In this document: piece by piece, positions 1 to 6,301 of the stretch
How the letters are laid out: each line of letters opens with the position of its first letter
Numbering within the stretch: the stretch's first letter is position 1
Assembly (NCBI GenBank): GCA_964580565.1
Contig: CAZOLN010000131.1
Location: 1 to 7,157, forward strand
Origin: DUEL01 sp964580565
GTDB lineage: Bacteria > Chloroflexota > Anaerolineae > B4-G1 > DUEL01
Length of the DNA stretch: 7,157 nucleotides
Reading direction: 5' to 3'
Notes under the pieces: model-generated
What the model saw: the letters and a program-made list of their open reading frames with translations, nothing else
Told to the model about the DNA's origin: nothing
The model's database searches: none
Made by a program: the position numbers and the translations under genes

Positions 1-70
1 GGGTGGGGGGTGAGGGCCCAGAGGAAGAACTCGCCCCGAAATTGAAACGCACCTTTAGTGGTGTGCAGAT

Positions 71-98
71 TTGACATCGTACGGTGGCGTGGTATAAT
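71..98 (+). promoter_or_regulatory. Sigma70-type promoter with extended -10
   Basis: A perfect -35 hexamer TTGACA lies at 71-76 and a perfect -10 hexamer TATAAT at 93-98, separated by 16 bp. The -10 is preceded by TGG at 90-92, which fits the extended -10 pattern TGn. Transcription would start near 105, giving a leader of about 26 nt before the ATG at 131, which has GGAGGG at 122-127. The match to the housekeeping sigma consensus is seen directly; use as the operon promoter is inferred from its position upstream of a co-directional gene run. No other promoter of comparable quality was noticed in the window. Confidence 0.85.
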
Positions 99-130
99 AA
101 ATTTGTCTTTTTCGGGAACCCGGAGGGAAG

Positions 131-835
131 ATGAAACTGACCGGCCGGCAGAGGGCATTCCTGAGTCAGTTCCTGGACCTGTACCGTGAGGCCCGGGAAC
201 CGTTGCACTACACCACCGTTGCGGAGCATCTGGGTGTGAGCAAGATCACCGCCTACGATATGTTGCGACTGCTGGAGGAACGGGGCTTGGTGGAGTGCGA
301 ATACGTCCTGCGGGGAAAAGGACGAGGAGCAGGTCGTTCGAGCATCGTCTTCCGCCCCACTCCCAAGGCCCATGCCCTGTTCGCAGAACTGGCCGGCGAG
401 GCGGCGGACCTGGAGCAGTGGGAAGCGGCCAAGGCGCGGATCCTGAAGGCTCTGGAGGCGGGGAAGGGAGGGGACTACCAGGACCTGCTGAAGGAGATCC
501 TGGATCGCCTGCCGGAGCGCCAGTCGCCGCTCTTGTACGCGGCGGAGATGGTCACCGCCGTCATCCTCAGCCTGCAGCAGTTGCGGGAAGATGCCTCGGC
601 ATCTGGCTTGAGCGACAGGTTGCGCTCCCTGGGGCTCCCGGAGGAGGTCGGTTTGAGTGCCCTGGGAGGGCTGGCCGTGGGCCTTTCCTTTGCCGAGCGG
701 GCCAATCGGCGGCTGATCAACCTTCTGCTTTCCCACGTGGGCCGCTATCAGGAACTCATCTCCCGCCTGAGCGCCGAAAACCTGCGGCGGCTGGCCGACT
801 TCACCGGAGAGGTGATGCGGATCCTTGGGGCGTGA
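131..835 (+). CDS. Winged-helix transcriptional regulator with helical C-terminal domain
   Basis: This 234-aa protein is a probable DNA-binding regulator acting in the cytoplasm. Residues 5-60 form a winged helix-turn-helix: the HTH core is about 28-52 (TTVAEHLGVSKITAYDML), and a basic, glycine-rich wing follows at 61-77 (RGKGRGAGRSSIVFRPT). Residues 90-234 look all-helical, with no membrane segment and no recognisable enzyme motif, and probably serve for dimerisation or ligand sensing. The ATG at 131 follows GGAGGG by 3 nt and sits just downstream of a consensus promoter. The next gene is a DegV/FakB lipid-binding protein, so a lipid- or acyl-responsive role, or autoregulation, is a reasonable inference but is not shown by sequence. 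The fold resembles the MarR/DtxR/LexA-type winged helices, but I do not recognise a named family. Regulator role fairly sure; regulon unknown. Confidence 0.8.
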   Translation: MKLTGRQRAFLSQFLDLYREAREPLHYTTVAEHLGVSKITAYDMLRLLEERGLVECEYVLRGKGRGAGRSSIVFRPTPKAHALFAELAGEAADLEQWEAAKARILKALEAGKGGDYQDLLKEILDRLPERQSPLLYAAEMVTAVILSLQQLREDASASGLSDRLRSLGLPEEVGLSALGGLAVGLSFAERANRRLINLLLSHVGRYQELISRLSAENLRRLADFTGEVMRILGA

Positions 836-892
836 TCTTTTCTTTTTTTACCCAATTTTTTCGTTTTTCTTGTCTCTATCAGATTTTTCAAC
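836..892 (+). promoter_or_regulatory. T-rich leader before degV
   Basis: Between the regulator stop and the degV ribosome site is a stretch in which about 34 of the first 55 bases are T. It has runs of 7 (843-849), 6 (856-861), 5 (864-868) and 5 (884-888) T, in an otherwise GC-rich segment. In RNA it would be an unstructured U-rich tract, suitable for a standby ribosome or S1/Hfq-type binding, or for partial termination. The nearest hairpin upstream is weak (TCACC 801-805 with GGTGA 811-815) and about 20 nt from the first T run, so a standard intrinsic terminator is not well supported. The function is inferred. Confidence 0.4.
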
Positions 893-902
893 AGGAGGCC
901 TC

Positions 903-1775
903 ATGTCGAAAACGGCGCTGGTCACCGATAGCACCGCTTACCTGCCACCGGAGCGGGTCCGGCAGTACGGCGTGTACGTCGTCCCTCTCTACCTCCACTT
1001 CGGCGAGAAGACGTATCGAGACGGGGTGGACCTGGATGCAGACACCTTCTATCGGCTCTTGAAGTCGGCCCCCAGGCTGCCCACCACGTCGCAGCCCTCA
1101 ACGGGCGATTTCCTGCAACTGTATCGCCATCTAAGCCTGGAGGCCGATGCGATCATCTCCATCCACATCTCGTCCGGCATCAGCGGGACGGTGGCCTCGG
1201 CCCTGGCCGCTCGCCAGGTCCTTTTCGGCGAAATGCAGAACCCACCCCAGATCTACGTGGTGGATTCACGCATCACCTCCTGCGGATTGGCGCTCTTGGT
1301 CTCTGCCGCCTCTCGCGCCATCGCCGGGGGGAAGCCTGCCGTTGAGGTCGTCCGAGAGGTCGAGAATCTCGCCTCGCGCCTGTTCACCGTCTTTGTTGTG
1401 GACACGCTGGAGTACCTGCACAAGGGCGGGCGCATCGGCGGCGCGGCGGCTCTGGTGGGGTCGGTTCTCCAGGTCAAGCCGCTCCTCTACTTCCGAGACG
1501 GGCGGATCGACGTCCTGGAAAAAGCGCGTACCGCCAAGCGGGCAAAGCGGCGTATGCTGGAGATCGTGGCGGAGCGGGCGGACGGGCGGCCGATCCACGC
1601 CGCCATCGTCCACGCCCAGGCCCCCGAGGAGGCGGAGCGCATTCGCCGGTATCTGGCCGACCACTTCGACTGCCGGGAACTGTTCAGCGTCGAGTTCAGC
1701 CCGGCCATCGCCACCCACGTGGGACCGGGGACGGTAGGGGTAGCGTTCTACAGCGTAGAGGGAGGTGAAGCATAG
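903..1775 (+). CDS. degV: DegV family fatty-acid-binding protein (FakB-like)
   Basis: This 290-aa protein has the usual DegV length and landmarks: TDST at 8-11, TTSQPS at 61-66, SSGISGT at 90-96, KGGRIGG at 174-180 and THVGPGT at 271-277. In characterised family members (FakB) these regions surround a buried fatty acid, with Thr, Ser, Arg and His near its carboxylate. FakB presents the acyl chain to the kinase FakA, giving acyl-phosphate for phospholipid synthesis. No fakA-like DAK gene lies in the window, so kinase partnership is unproven. An in-frame start exists at 825, but it would overlap the regulator and add a Phe-rich tail encoded by the T-rich leader. The ATG at 903 has AGGAGG at 893-898 and gives the normal family N-terminus, so it is preferred. 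The gene is followed after 3 nt by the glycosyltransferase. Family assignment is very secure; the bound lipid is unknown. Confidence 0.93.
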   Translation: MSKTALVTDSTAYLPPERVRQYGVYVVPLYLHFGEKTYRDGVDLDADTFYRLLKSAPRLPTTSQPSTGDFLQLYRHLSLEADAIISIHISSGISGTVASALAARQVLFGEMQNPPQIYVVDSRITSCGLALLVSAASRAIAGGKPAVEVVREVENLASRLFTVFVVDTLEYLHKGGRIGGAAALVGSVLQVKPLLYFRDGRIDVLEKARTAKRAKRRMLEIVAERADGRPIHAAIVHAQAPEEAERIRRYLADHFDCRELFSVEFSPAIATHVGPGTVGVAFYSVEGGEA

Positions 1776-1778
1776 GCA

Positions 1779-2519
1779 ATGAGCCGAGCCGCAGGAGAAT
1801 CCCGGGGCGAGGTGACGGTGTCCGTCGTCGTCCCGGCGTACAACGAGGAGAAGTACCTGGGCCGTTGTCTTGCAGCCCTGGCGCGTCAAACCTATCCGGC
1901 CTGCCTGTTCGAGGTCATCGTGGTGGACAACGGCTCGACCGACGGGACGGCGGAGATCGCCCGCCGGTACGGGGCGCGGGTGGTGTTCGAGCCGCGCAAG
2001 GGGGTGGCGCGCGCCCGCCAGGCCGGCTTCGAGGCGGCACGGGGGGAGGTCATCGCCTCCACCGACGCGGACGCCGTCGTGCCTCCCTTCTGGGTGAGCC
2101 GCATCGCCGCCCATTTCCGGGCCGATCCGGTCCTGGGGGCGGTCTACGGTCCGGTGTACTGGCCCGACGGTCGGCCGATCGAGCAGTTCTGGCTGCGGTA
2201 CCCGGTCACCTGGGTCCTGTGGGTCAGCAATCGGGTCCGGCGCAGCCTTTGGTGGGGCAGCAACTTCGCCGTGAGACGGGATGTCTTCTGGAAGGCCGGC
2301 GGTTTCCCGGTGGACTGGCACTCCGGCGAGGACACGGATCTGTCGCTGCGGGTGAGCCGGATCGCGCCGGTCCGCTTCGATCCCGACCTCGCCGTCCACG
2401 CCTCTCCCCGCCGTGTCCGTGAGGGGTGGCATCGCGTGGTCGTGCGCTCGACGGTCAACGCGATGAGCCGTTTTCTGCTGCGACGCCCGCCGCCGCTGCC
2501 GATGACGGACATCCGATGA
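1779..2519 (+). CDS. Family 2 glycosyltransferase (GT-A fold)
   Basis: This 246-aa cytoplasmic or membrane-associated enzyme probably transfers a sugar from a nucleotide donor. The GT2 landmarks are in order: the donor-binding start VVVPAYNEEKYL at 17-28, VVDNGSTDGT at 48-57, the metal-binding DxD as TDAD at 95-98, GSN at 160-162, and the acceptor/catalytic GEDTDLSLR at 183-191. A weakly hydrophobic aromatic stretch (137-151) may touch the membrane, but there is no true transmembrane helix. The C-terminus is basic and proline-rich. The gene starts 3 nt after degV, with GGAGGTGA at 1761-1768 inside the degV 3' end, so the two are clearly co-transcribed. Donor and acceptor cannot be read from sequence; a lipid or polyisoprenoid acceptor is a guess from the degV neighbour. 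Family secure, substrate unknown. Confidence 0.92.
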   Translation: MSRAAGESRGEVTVSVVVPAYNEEKYLGRCLAALARQTYPACLFEVIVVDNGSTDGTAEIARRYGARVVFEPRKGVARARQAGFEAARGEVIASTDADAVVPPFWVSRIAAHFRADPVLGAVYGPVYWPDGRPIEQFWLRYPVTWVLWVSNRVRRSLWWGSNFAVRRDVFWKAGGFPVDWHSGEDTDLSLRVSRIAPVRFDPDLAVHASPRRVREGWHRVVVRSTVNAMSRFLLRRPPPLPMTDIR

Positions 2520-2549
2520 GGTACTGCAAACGAAGAGGAGATAGCGACA

Positions 2550-4037
2550 ATGAGACTGGAAGACATTGTTCATGTAATCGCATCTACCGGGCAGGCCGGA
2601 ACGTTCGCCCACGTCACCGCCGCTGCGCTGCGCTACCGGCCGGTCCGACGTATGCTGGTGGGCTACGTGGACCGGCGGATCAGCCAACGTCTGGAAGAGG
2701 CTCGCCACATCAACGAGCGTCGCCCTCCCCGCGTCACCCGGGACAAGGCATACATCATCCGGGCGCTGGTCCACTCCATCGATCGCGCGCTGGCCCGCGG
2801 CCACGTCTCCGAGGCCGTCGTGCGGGGGCTCCTGCGCGGCCTGGTCGTGAACGGTTTCCTGCGCGAGGAGCGCAGGGACGCGCTGGAGCGCTTCTGCCGC
2901 GAACACGGTGGGTATGGCCCTCCGGGTTTCCTGACCATCTCACCCGGCAAACTGTGCAATCTGCGCTGCAAGGGGTGCTACGCCAGTTCCGGCAACAACA
3001 GCGAGAAACTGGACTGGGAGGTCTTCGACCGCATCATCACCGAGGCCAAGACGCTGTGGGGTTCGGGTTTCATCGTCATCTCCGGCGGTGAACCGCTGGC
3101 CTACCGCTCGCACGGCAGGGGGGTCCTGGACGCGGCGGCCAGACATCAGGACGTCTTCTTCCTGATGTATACCAACGGCACGCTGATCGACGAAAAAGTG
3201 GCGGCCCGCATGGCCGAGGTGGGCAACCTGACTCCGGCCATCTCCGTCGAGGGATGGGAGGAGCGTACCGACGCCCGGCGTGGCAAGGGGGTCTTCCGGC
3301 GGGTGCTGGCGGCGATGGCCCACCTGCGCCGGGCCGGGGTTCCCTTTGGCATTTCGCTGACCGCCACGCGGGAGAACTGCGAGGAGATCCTCTCCGACGA
3401 GTTTCTCGACTTCTTCTTTGAGGAGCAGGGGGCCGTCTACGGCTGGATCTTCCAGTATATGCCGATCGGGCGAGGCTTCACGCTCGACCTGCTTCCCACA
3501 CCGGAACAGAGGCTCTGGATGTGGCAGCGGACGTGGCAGGTAGTGCGCGAGAAACGATACTTTCTGGCCGACTTCTGGAACCTGGGCAGCTGCTCGGACG
3601 GGTGCATCTCGGCCGGTCGCCAGGGTGGTTACCTCTACATCGACTGGAACGGGAAGGTGATGCCCTGCGTCTTCGTTCCTTACTCGCCGGTCAACATCAA
3701 CGAGGTCTACCAACAAGGGAAGACGCTGAACGACGTCCTGGAAGAGCCGTTCTTCCGGGCCATCCGCGAGTGGCAGGACAGGTATGGCTACGCGGCGAGC
3801 AGACCAGACGAGACCGGGAACTGGCTGATGCCCTGCATCATCCGCGACCATCACGCGGAGTTCCGGCGCATCCTGGAGATGACCGAGCCCGACCCGGAGG
3901 ACGAGGCCGCGCTGCAGGCGATGACGGACCCGGCCTACCGCGAGGGGCTGATCGCATACGACGAGGCGCTGGCGCGGGTGCTGGACCCCGTCTGGACCCA
4001 GGAGTATCTCGGGAGCAATGGCCGAACTGCACCTTGA
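2550..4037 (+). CDS. Radical SAM enzyme with twitch/SPASM-like C-terminus
   Basis: This 495-aa protein probably binds a 4Fe-4S cluster and cleaves S-adenosylmethionine to start radical chemistry. The cluster motif CNLRCKGC (C136, C140, C143) and GGEP at 179-182 are classic, and the core TIM-barrel-like region spans about 125-330. C-terminally, C352-X15-G-X4-C373 matches the first half of a SPASM/twitch motif. With C348 and C429 it could hold an auxiliary Fe-S cluster. An extra N-terminal segment of about 125 residues is helical and Arg-rich and does not match a domain I can name. The start ATG at 2550 follows GAGGAG (2535-2540) by 9 nt. The 3' end overlaps the next gene by 20 nt. Enzymes of this type modify peptides, cofactors or lipids; no precursor peptide gene is obvious here. 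Superfamily secure, reaction unknown. Confidence 0.93.
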   Translation: MRLEDIVHVIASTGQAGTFAHVTAAALRYRPVRRMLVGYVDRRISQRLEEARHINERRPPRVTRDKAYIIRALVHSIDRALARGHVSEAVVRGLLRGLVVNGFLREERRDALERFCREHGGYGPPGFLTISPGKLCNLRCKGCYASSGNNSEKLDWEVFDRIITEAKTLWGSGFIVISGGEPLAYRSHGRGVLDAAARHQDVFFLMYTNGTLIDEKVAARMAEVGNLTPAISVEGWEERTDARRGKGVFRRVLAAMAHLRRAGVPFGISLTATRENCEEILSDEFLDFFFEEQGAVYGWIFQYMPIGRGFTLDLLPTPEQRLWMWQRTWQVVREKRYFLADFWNLGSCSDGCISAGRQGGYLYIDWNGKVMPCVFVPYSPVNINEVYQQGKTLNDVLEEPFFRAIREWQDRYGYAASRPDETGNWLMPCIIRDHHAEFRRILEMTEPDPEDEAALQAMTDPAYREGLIAYDEALARVLDPVWTQEYLGSNGRTAP

Positions 4038-4959
4038 CCCAGGTACGTTGACGGAGAATCTGACCGTCTTCATCGGCCGGGCAGTCGAGGCCTTCCGGCG
4101 CGCGGGGGCCATTGTGGGTTTGAGCGGAGGGATCGACTCGGCGGTGGTCGCGGCCCTTGCGGCACGTGCCCTGGGCCCGGAGCGGGTCCTGGGGCTGATC
4201 ATGCCGGAGCGCGACAGCGAACCCCGCAGTAAGCGGGATGCGCTTCGTCTGGCCCGCAGCCTGGGTATCCGTTGCCGAGTCGTCAACCTGACACTCCCTC
4301 TGGCGCTGCTGGGCGTGTACCGGCAGGTGCCTCTATGGGTGCTGCCCACCCGCCGCCTTCGGGAGAAGGCGGTTCGCCGTTACTATGCCCGCTACGCCGA
4401 GACGTTGGGGCAAGGGGAGACGCCCTTCTCCGCCGTCATCCTCGGCACGCGGGGATTGGAGGGCCCGTGGCTCGACCAGAGTGTCGCCTATCACCGGGTC
4501 AAGGCGCGGCTGCGTATGACCGTGCTCTACTACCACGCCGAACTGGAGAACCTGCTCGTACTGGGCACCTGCAATCGCACGGAGTTGGCAGTCGGCTTCT
4601 TCGTCAAACACGGCGATGCCTCGGCCGATGTGGCTCCCCTGGCCGGGCTGTACAAGACGCAGGTGCGCCGCCTGGCAGCCCATCTCGGCATCCCGGTCGA
4701 GATCCTCAGCCGGCCACCTTCGCCCGACCTGTTGCCTGGCCTGACCGATGAGTTCGCCATCGGGATGGAGTACGCTACGCTGGATCGAGTCTTGTGGCGA
4801 TTGGAGCGAGGGGAGGATCCCGATAGTATCGCGACCGCGCTGGGGCTCGACCCGGCGCAGGTACGTTATGTACAGGAACTGACATGTCGCTCGGCTCACA
4901 TGAGGGCCCCGGCCATCACTCCACCCCAAATGCACAGAGACGTGGAGGTCCGAGAATGA
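4018..4959 (+). CDS. nadE: Divergent ammonia-type NAD synthase family protein (PP-loop)
   Basis: This 313-aa protein has the NadE order of motifs: the PP-loop SGGIDS at 36-41 (pyrophosphate binding), MPERDSEP at 62-69, KARLRM at 162-167, GTCNRTE at 183-189, HGD at 198-200, LYKTQVRRLA at 211-220 and PPSPDLLPGLTDE at 233-245. Canonical NadE converts nicotinate adenine dinucleotide, ATP and ammonia to NAD+. It has no glutaminase (nitrilase) domain, so ammonia would be free or supplied by a partner. Differences from the usual pattern are GTCNRTE for GTGNKSE, GFFVKHGD for GYFTKYGD, PSPDLL for PSAGLW, and roughly 40 extra residues at about 95-155. It may be the cell's NAD synthase or a repurposed amidating paralogue. 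The ATG at 4018 lies inside the radical SAM gene, 13 nt after AGGAG (4000-4004). The stop overlaps the MFS start as ATGA. Confidence 0.85.
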   Translation: MAELHLDPGTLTENLTVFIGRAVEAFRRAGAIVGLSGGIDSAVVAALAARALGPERVLGLIMPERDSEPRSKRDALRLARSLGIRCRVVNLTLPLALLGVYRQVPLWVLPTRRLREKAVRRYYARYAETLGQGETPFSAVILGTRGLEGPWLDQSVAYHRVKARLRMTVLYYHAELENLLVLGTCNRTELAVGFFVKHGDASADVAPLAGLYKTQVRRLAAHLGIPVEILSRPPSPDLLPGLTDEFAIGMEYATLDRVLWRLERGEDPDSIATALGLDPAQVRYVQELTCRSAHMRAPAITPPQMHRDVEVRE

Positions 4960-6191
4960 ACAGTCGCTCCCCCTCCATCGCCAAAAACGTGCCGCTGCGC
5001 CGCATCAGCCTGGCCCAGTTCACGTCATTGGCGGCCACTTATGCCATCTACTTCGCCTCGATGGCGTTGGTGGAAGAGGAGACCCACTCCAGTGCCCAGA
5101 TGGGGATGATGGTCTTTTGCTCCACTCTTCCGGGTTTCCTGTTTGGGATGCTGGCTGGCGTGGTGGTGGACCGGTACGACCGGCGGCACGTCCTGGTGAT
5201 CGGTAACCTCCTCCGCCTGCTTGTCTCGGTCGGCTTCGCGGCGTCCACCCACTGGCTGGAGGGATCATGCCTCCTGGCCGCTGTGTACGCCGGCAACTTC
5301 GTTCTGTCGGCGGTCGCCCAGTTCACCACCTCCGCAGAGGGGGCTGTCATTCCCCACTTCGTGCCGTCGGAGCGGCTCCGGGCTGCCAACTCCATCTTCC
5401 AGGTGGCAACGCTGGGGGCTCAGGGGGCAGGGACCGTGATCCTTGCCCCGTTGCTGCTCCGCGTGGGTGGTGCGCCAGCGGCCGGGCTGGGTGCCATTCC
5501 CCTCTTTGGAACGTCTGCCTGGATGTGTGCCCGCCTTCCCCGCCGGCTGGGCGGAAGGAACGATGCAGGGCTGTCTCATACGTGGGCATCGCTCCGCAAG
5601 GACCTCCAGGCCGGGTGGCGGTTCGTGGCCGACAATCCATCGGTGCGCTGGGCCATCGGAAGCCTCGTGCTCATGTCTTCTCTCTCCCTTGCCCTGACGA
5701 CGCTCGTGCCCGGCCTGGCGGCACGCGTCTGGGGCGTGCCGATAGAGCATGTCGCCTACCTGGCCGTGCCCGGAGGCCTGGGCTTCGGCCTGGGGGCGTG
5801 GCTGGTCGGACGGCGCGGAGGTCGCCTGAGGGAGGAAGCGTGGGTCGGCACGGGATTGCTGCTCCTGGGCACAGGGCTGGCCCTGCTGCCCACTCTCCGC
5901 GCCCTGCAGGGACCGTACGTCCTGCTGTTCCTGCTGCTGTCTGTTGGGCTGGGGATTTCGTTTGCACTGGTCATCGTTCCGGCCCGTACGGTGGTGCAGG
6001 AGCGCTCGCCGGACGAGGTGCGAGGGCGGGTGCTCTCCACCCAGTTGTTTCTGAGCAACCTCGCCTCCACGTTGCCCCTGCCCCTGACGGGAGGCCTGGC
6101 GGACCTCCTCGGTTTCCGGCGGGTGTTCTCGCTGCTGGCATTGATCGCCCTTGGCGCCGGGGCGGTGAGCGCCCGGCACGCACGGGGATGA
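4956..6191 (+). CDS. MFS transporter (MFS_3/EntS-like exporter type)
   Basis: This 411-aa inner-membrane protein has about 12 predicted hydrophobic helices, split by a polar central loop at about 193-228. The helix 2-3 signature of the major facilitator superfamily is present as VVDRYDRR (70-77). The late motif ERSPDEVRGRVLSTQ (349-363) is typical of the MFS_3 group, which includes the enterobactin exporter EntS and many uncharacterised efflux proteins, so export is likelier than uptake. The open frame extends back to 4884, but the ATG at 4956 is preferred. It overlaps the nadE stop as ATGA and has GGAGG at 4944-4948 with 7-nt spacing, a classic coupled start. The cargo is unknown; coupling suggests a product of the preceding enzymes. 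A GC hairpin (6156-6177, loop GTGAG) lies near the 3' end without a T run. Confidence 0.92.
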   Translation: MNSRSPSIAKNVPLRRISLAQFTSLAATYAIYFASMALVEEETHSSAQMGMMVFCSTLPGFLFGMLAGVVVDRYDRRHVLVIGNLLRLLVSVGFAASTHWLEGSCLLAAVYAGNFVLSAVAQFTTSAEGAVIPHFVPSERLRAANSIFQVATLGAQGAGTVILAPLLLRVGGAPAAGLGAIPLFGTSAWMCARLPRRLGGRNDAGLSHTWASLRKDLQAGWRFVADNPSVRWAIGSLVLMSSLSLALTTLVPGLAARVWGVPIEHVAYLAVPGGLGFGLGAWLVGRRGGRLREEAWVGTGLLLLGTGLALLPTLRALQGPYVLLFLLLSVGLGISFALVIVPARTVVQERSPDEVRGRVLSTQLFLSNLASTLPLPLTGGLADLLGFRRVFSLLALIALGAGAVSARHARG

Positions 6192-6215
6192 GATGCGTGA
6201 AACATAGACATAAGG

Positions 6216-6226
6216 AAAGGAGGTGA
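6216..6226 (+). promoter_or_regulatory. Orphan full-length Shine-Dalgarno sequence
   Basis: AAAGGAGGTGA is complementary to the conserved 3' end of 16S rRNA along its length, but no ATG lies at a usable distance. The only nearby start, GTG at 6228, is 1 nt away and would give a 40-codon frame ending at 6350 inside the next gene, with an Arg/Gly/Trp-rich composition unlike a normal protein. It may be a ribosome-holding or stability element, or a relic of a lost small gene. The match is seen; the role is unknown. Confidence 0.4.
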
Positions 6227-6237
6227 GGTGCGCGGCG

Positions 6238-6283
6238 GATCACGAGAGACGTCTGGGAAAGGTCGGGCTGGCTTCGTGAGATC
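6238..6283 (+). other. Inverted repeat in leader of phasin-like gene
   Basis: GATCACGA (6238-6245) can pair with TCGTG (6274-6278) and ATC (6281-6283), leaving a 2-nt bulge (AG). The 28-nt loop contains the palindrome AGACGTCT. The structure sits between the orphan Shine-Dalgarno and the working one (6289-6296). It could modulate translation of the following gene, but the stem is modest and could be chance. Confidence 0.3.
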
Positions 6284-6301
6284 GAACAAGGAGGTGTGCA
6301 G

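Noticed and set aside
1..16. G-rich start (GGG, GGGGGG and GGG runs) as a G-quadruplex or dispersed GC repeat
   Set aside because: It is too short and cut by the window edge; the runs do not give four clean G-tracts with loops, and no second copy was noticed.
41..48. ATTGAAAC, which resembles the 3' end of many CRISPR repeats
   Set aside because: It is a single short copy with no repeat-spacer pattern in the window.
801..849. Intrinsic terminator after the regulator
   Set aside because: The only hairpin (801-815) has a 5-bp stem and ends about 20 nt before the first T run, so the geometry is wrong.
825..902. N-terminal extension of degV from an in-frame start at 825
   Set aside because: It would overlap the regulator, is encoded by the T-rich leader and reads as Phe-rich filler. 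The ATG at 903 has AGGAGG and yields the normal DegV start.
1266..2906. 546-codon open frame on the minus strand across degV, GT2 and the radical SAM start
   Set aside because: It lies antisense to three genes with clear family motifs. Its translation is His/Arg/Asp-rich with no domain, as expected for the reverse of GC-rich coding sequence.
2940..4349. 469-codon open frame on the minus strand opposite the radical SAM and nadE-like genes
   Set aside because: Its composition is low-complexity and Arg/Val/Gln-rich, without motifs, and the + strand genes have exact family signatures.
4884..4955. N-terminal extension of the MFS protein
   Set aside because: The added residues are His/Pro/Gly-rich with no membrane or signal character. 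The ATG at 4956 has a good ribosome site and the ATGA overlap.
6156..6177. Hairpin at the 3' end of the MFS gene as a terminator
   Set aside because: The stem has a bulge, lies inside the coding region and has no T run after it, so it is more likely a by-product of GC-rich coding sequence.
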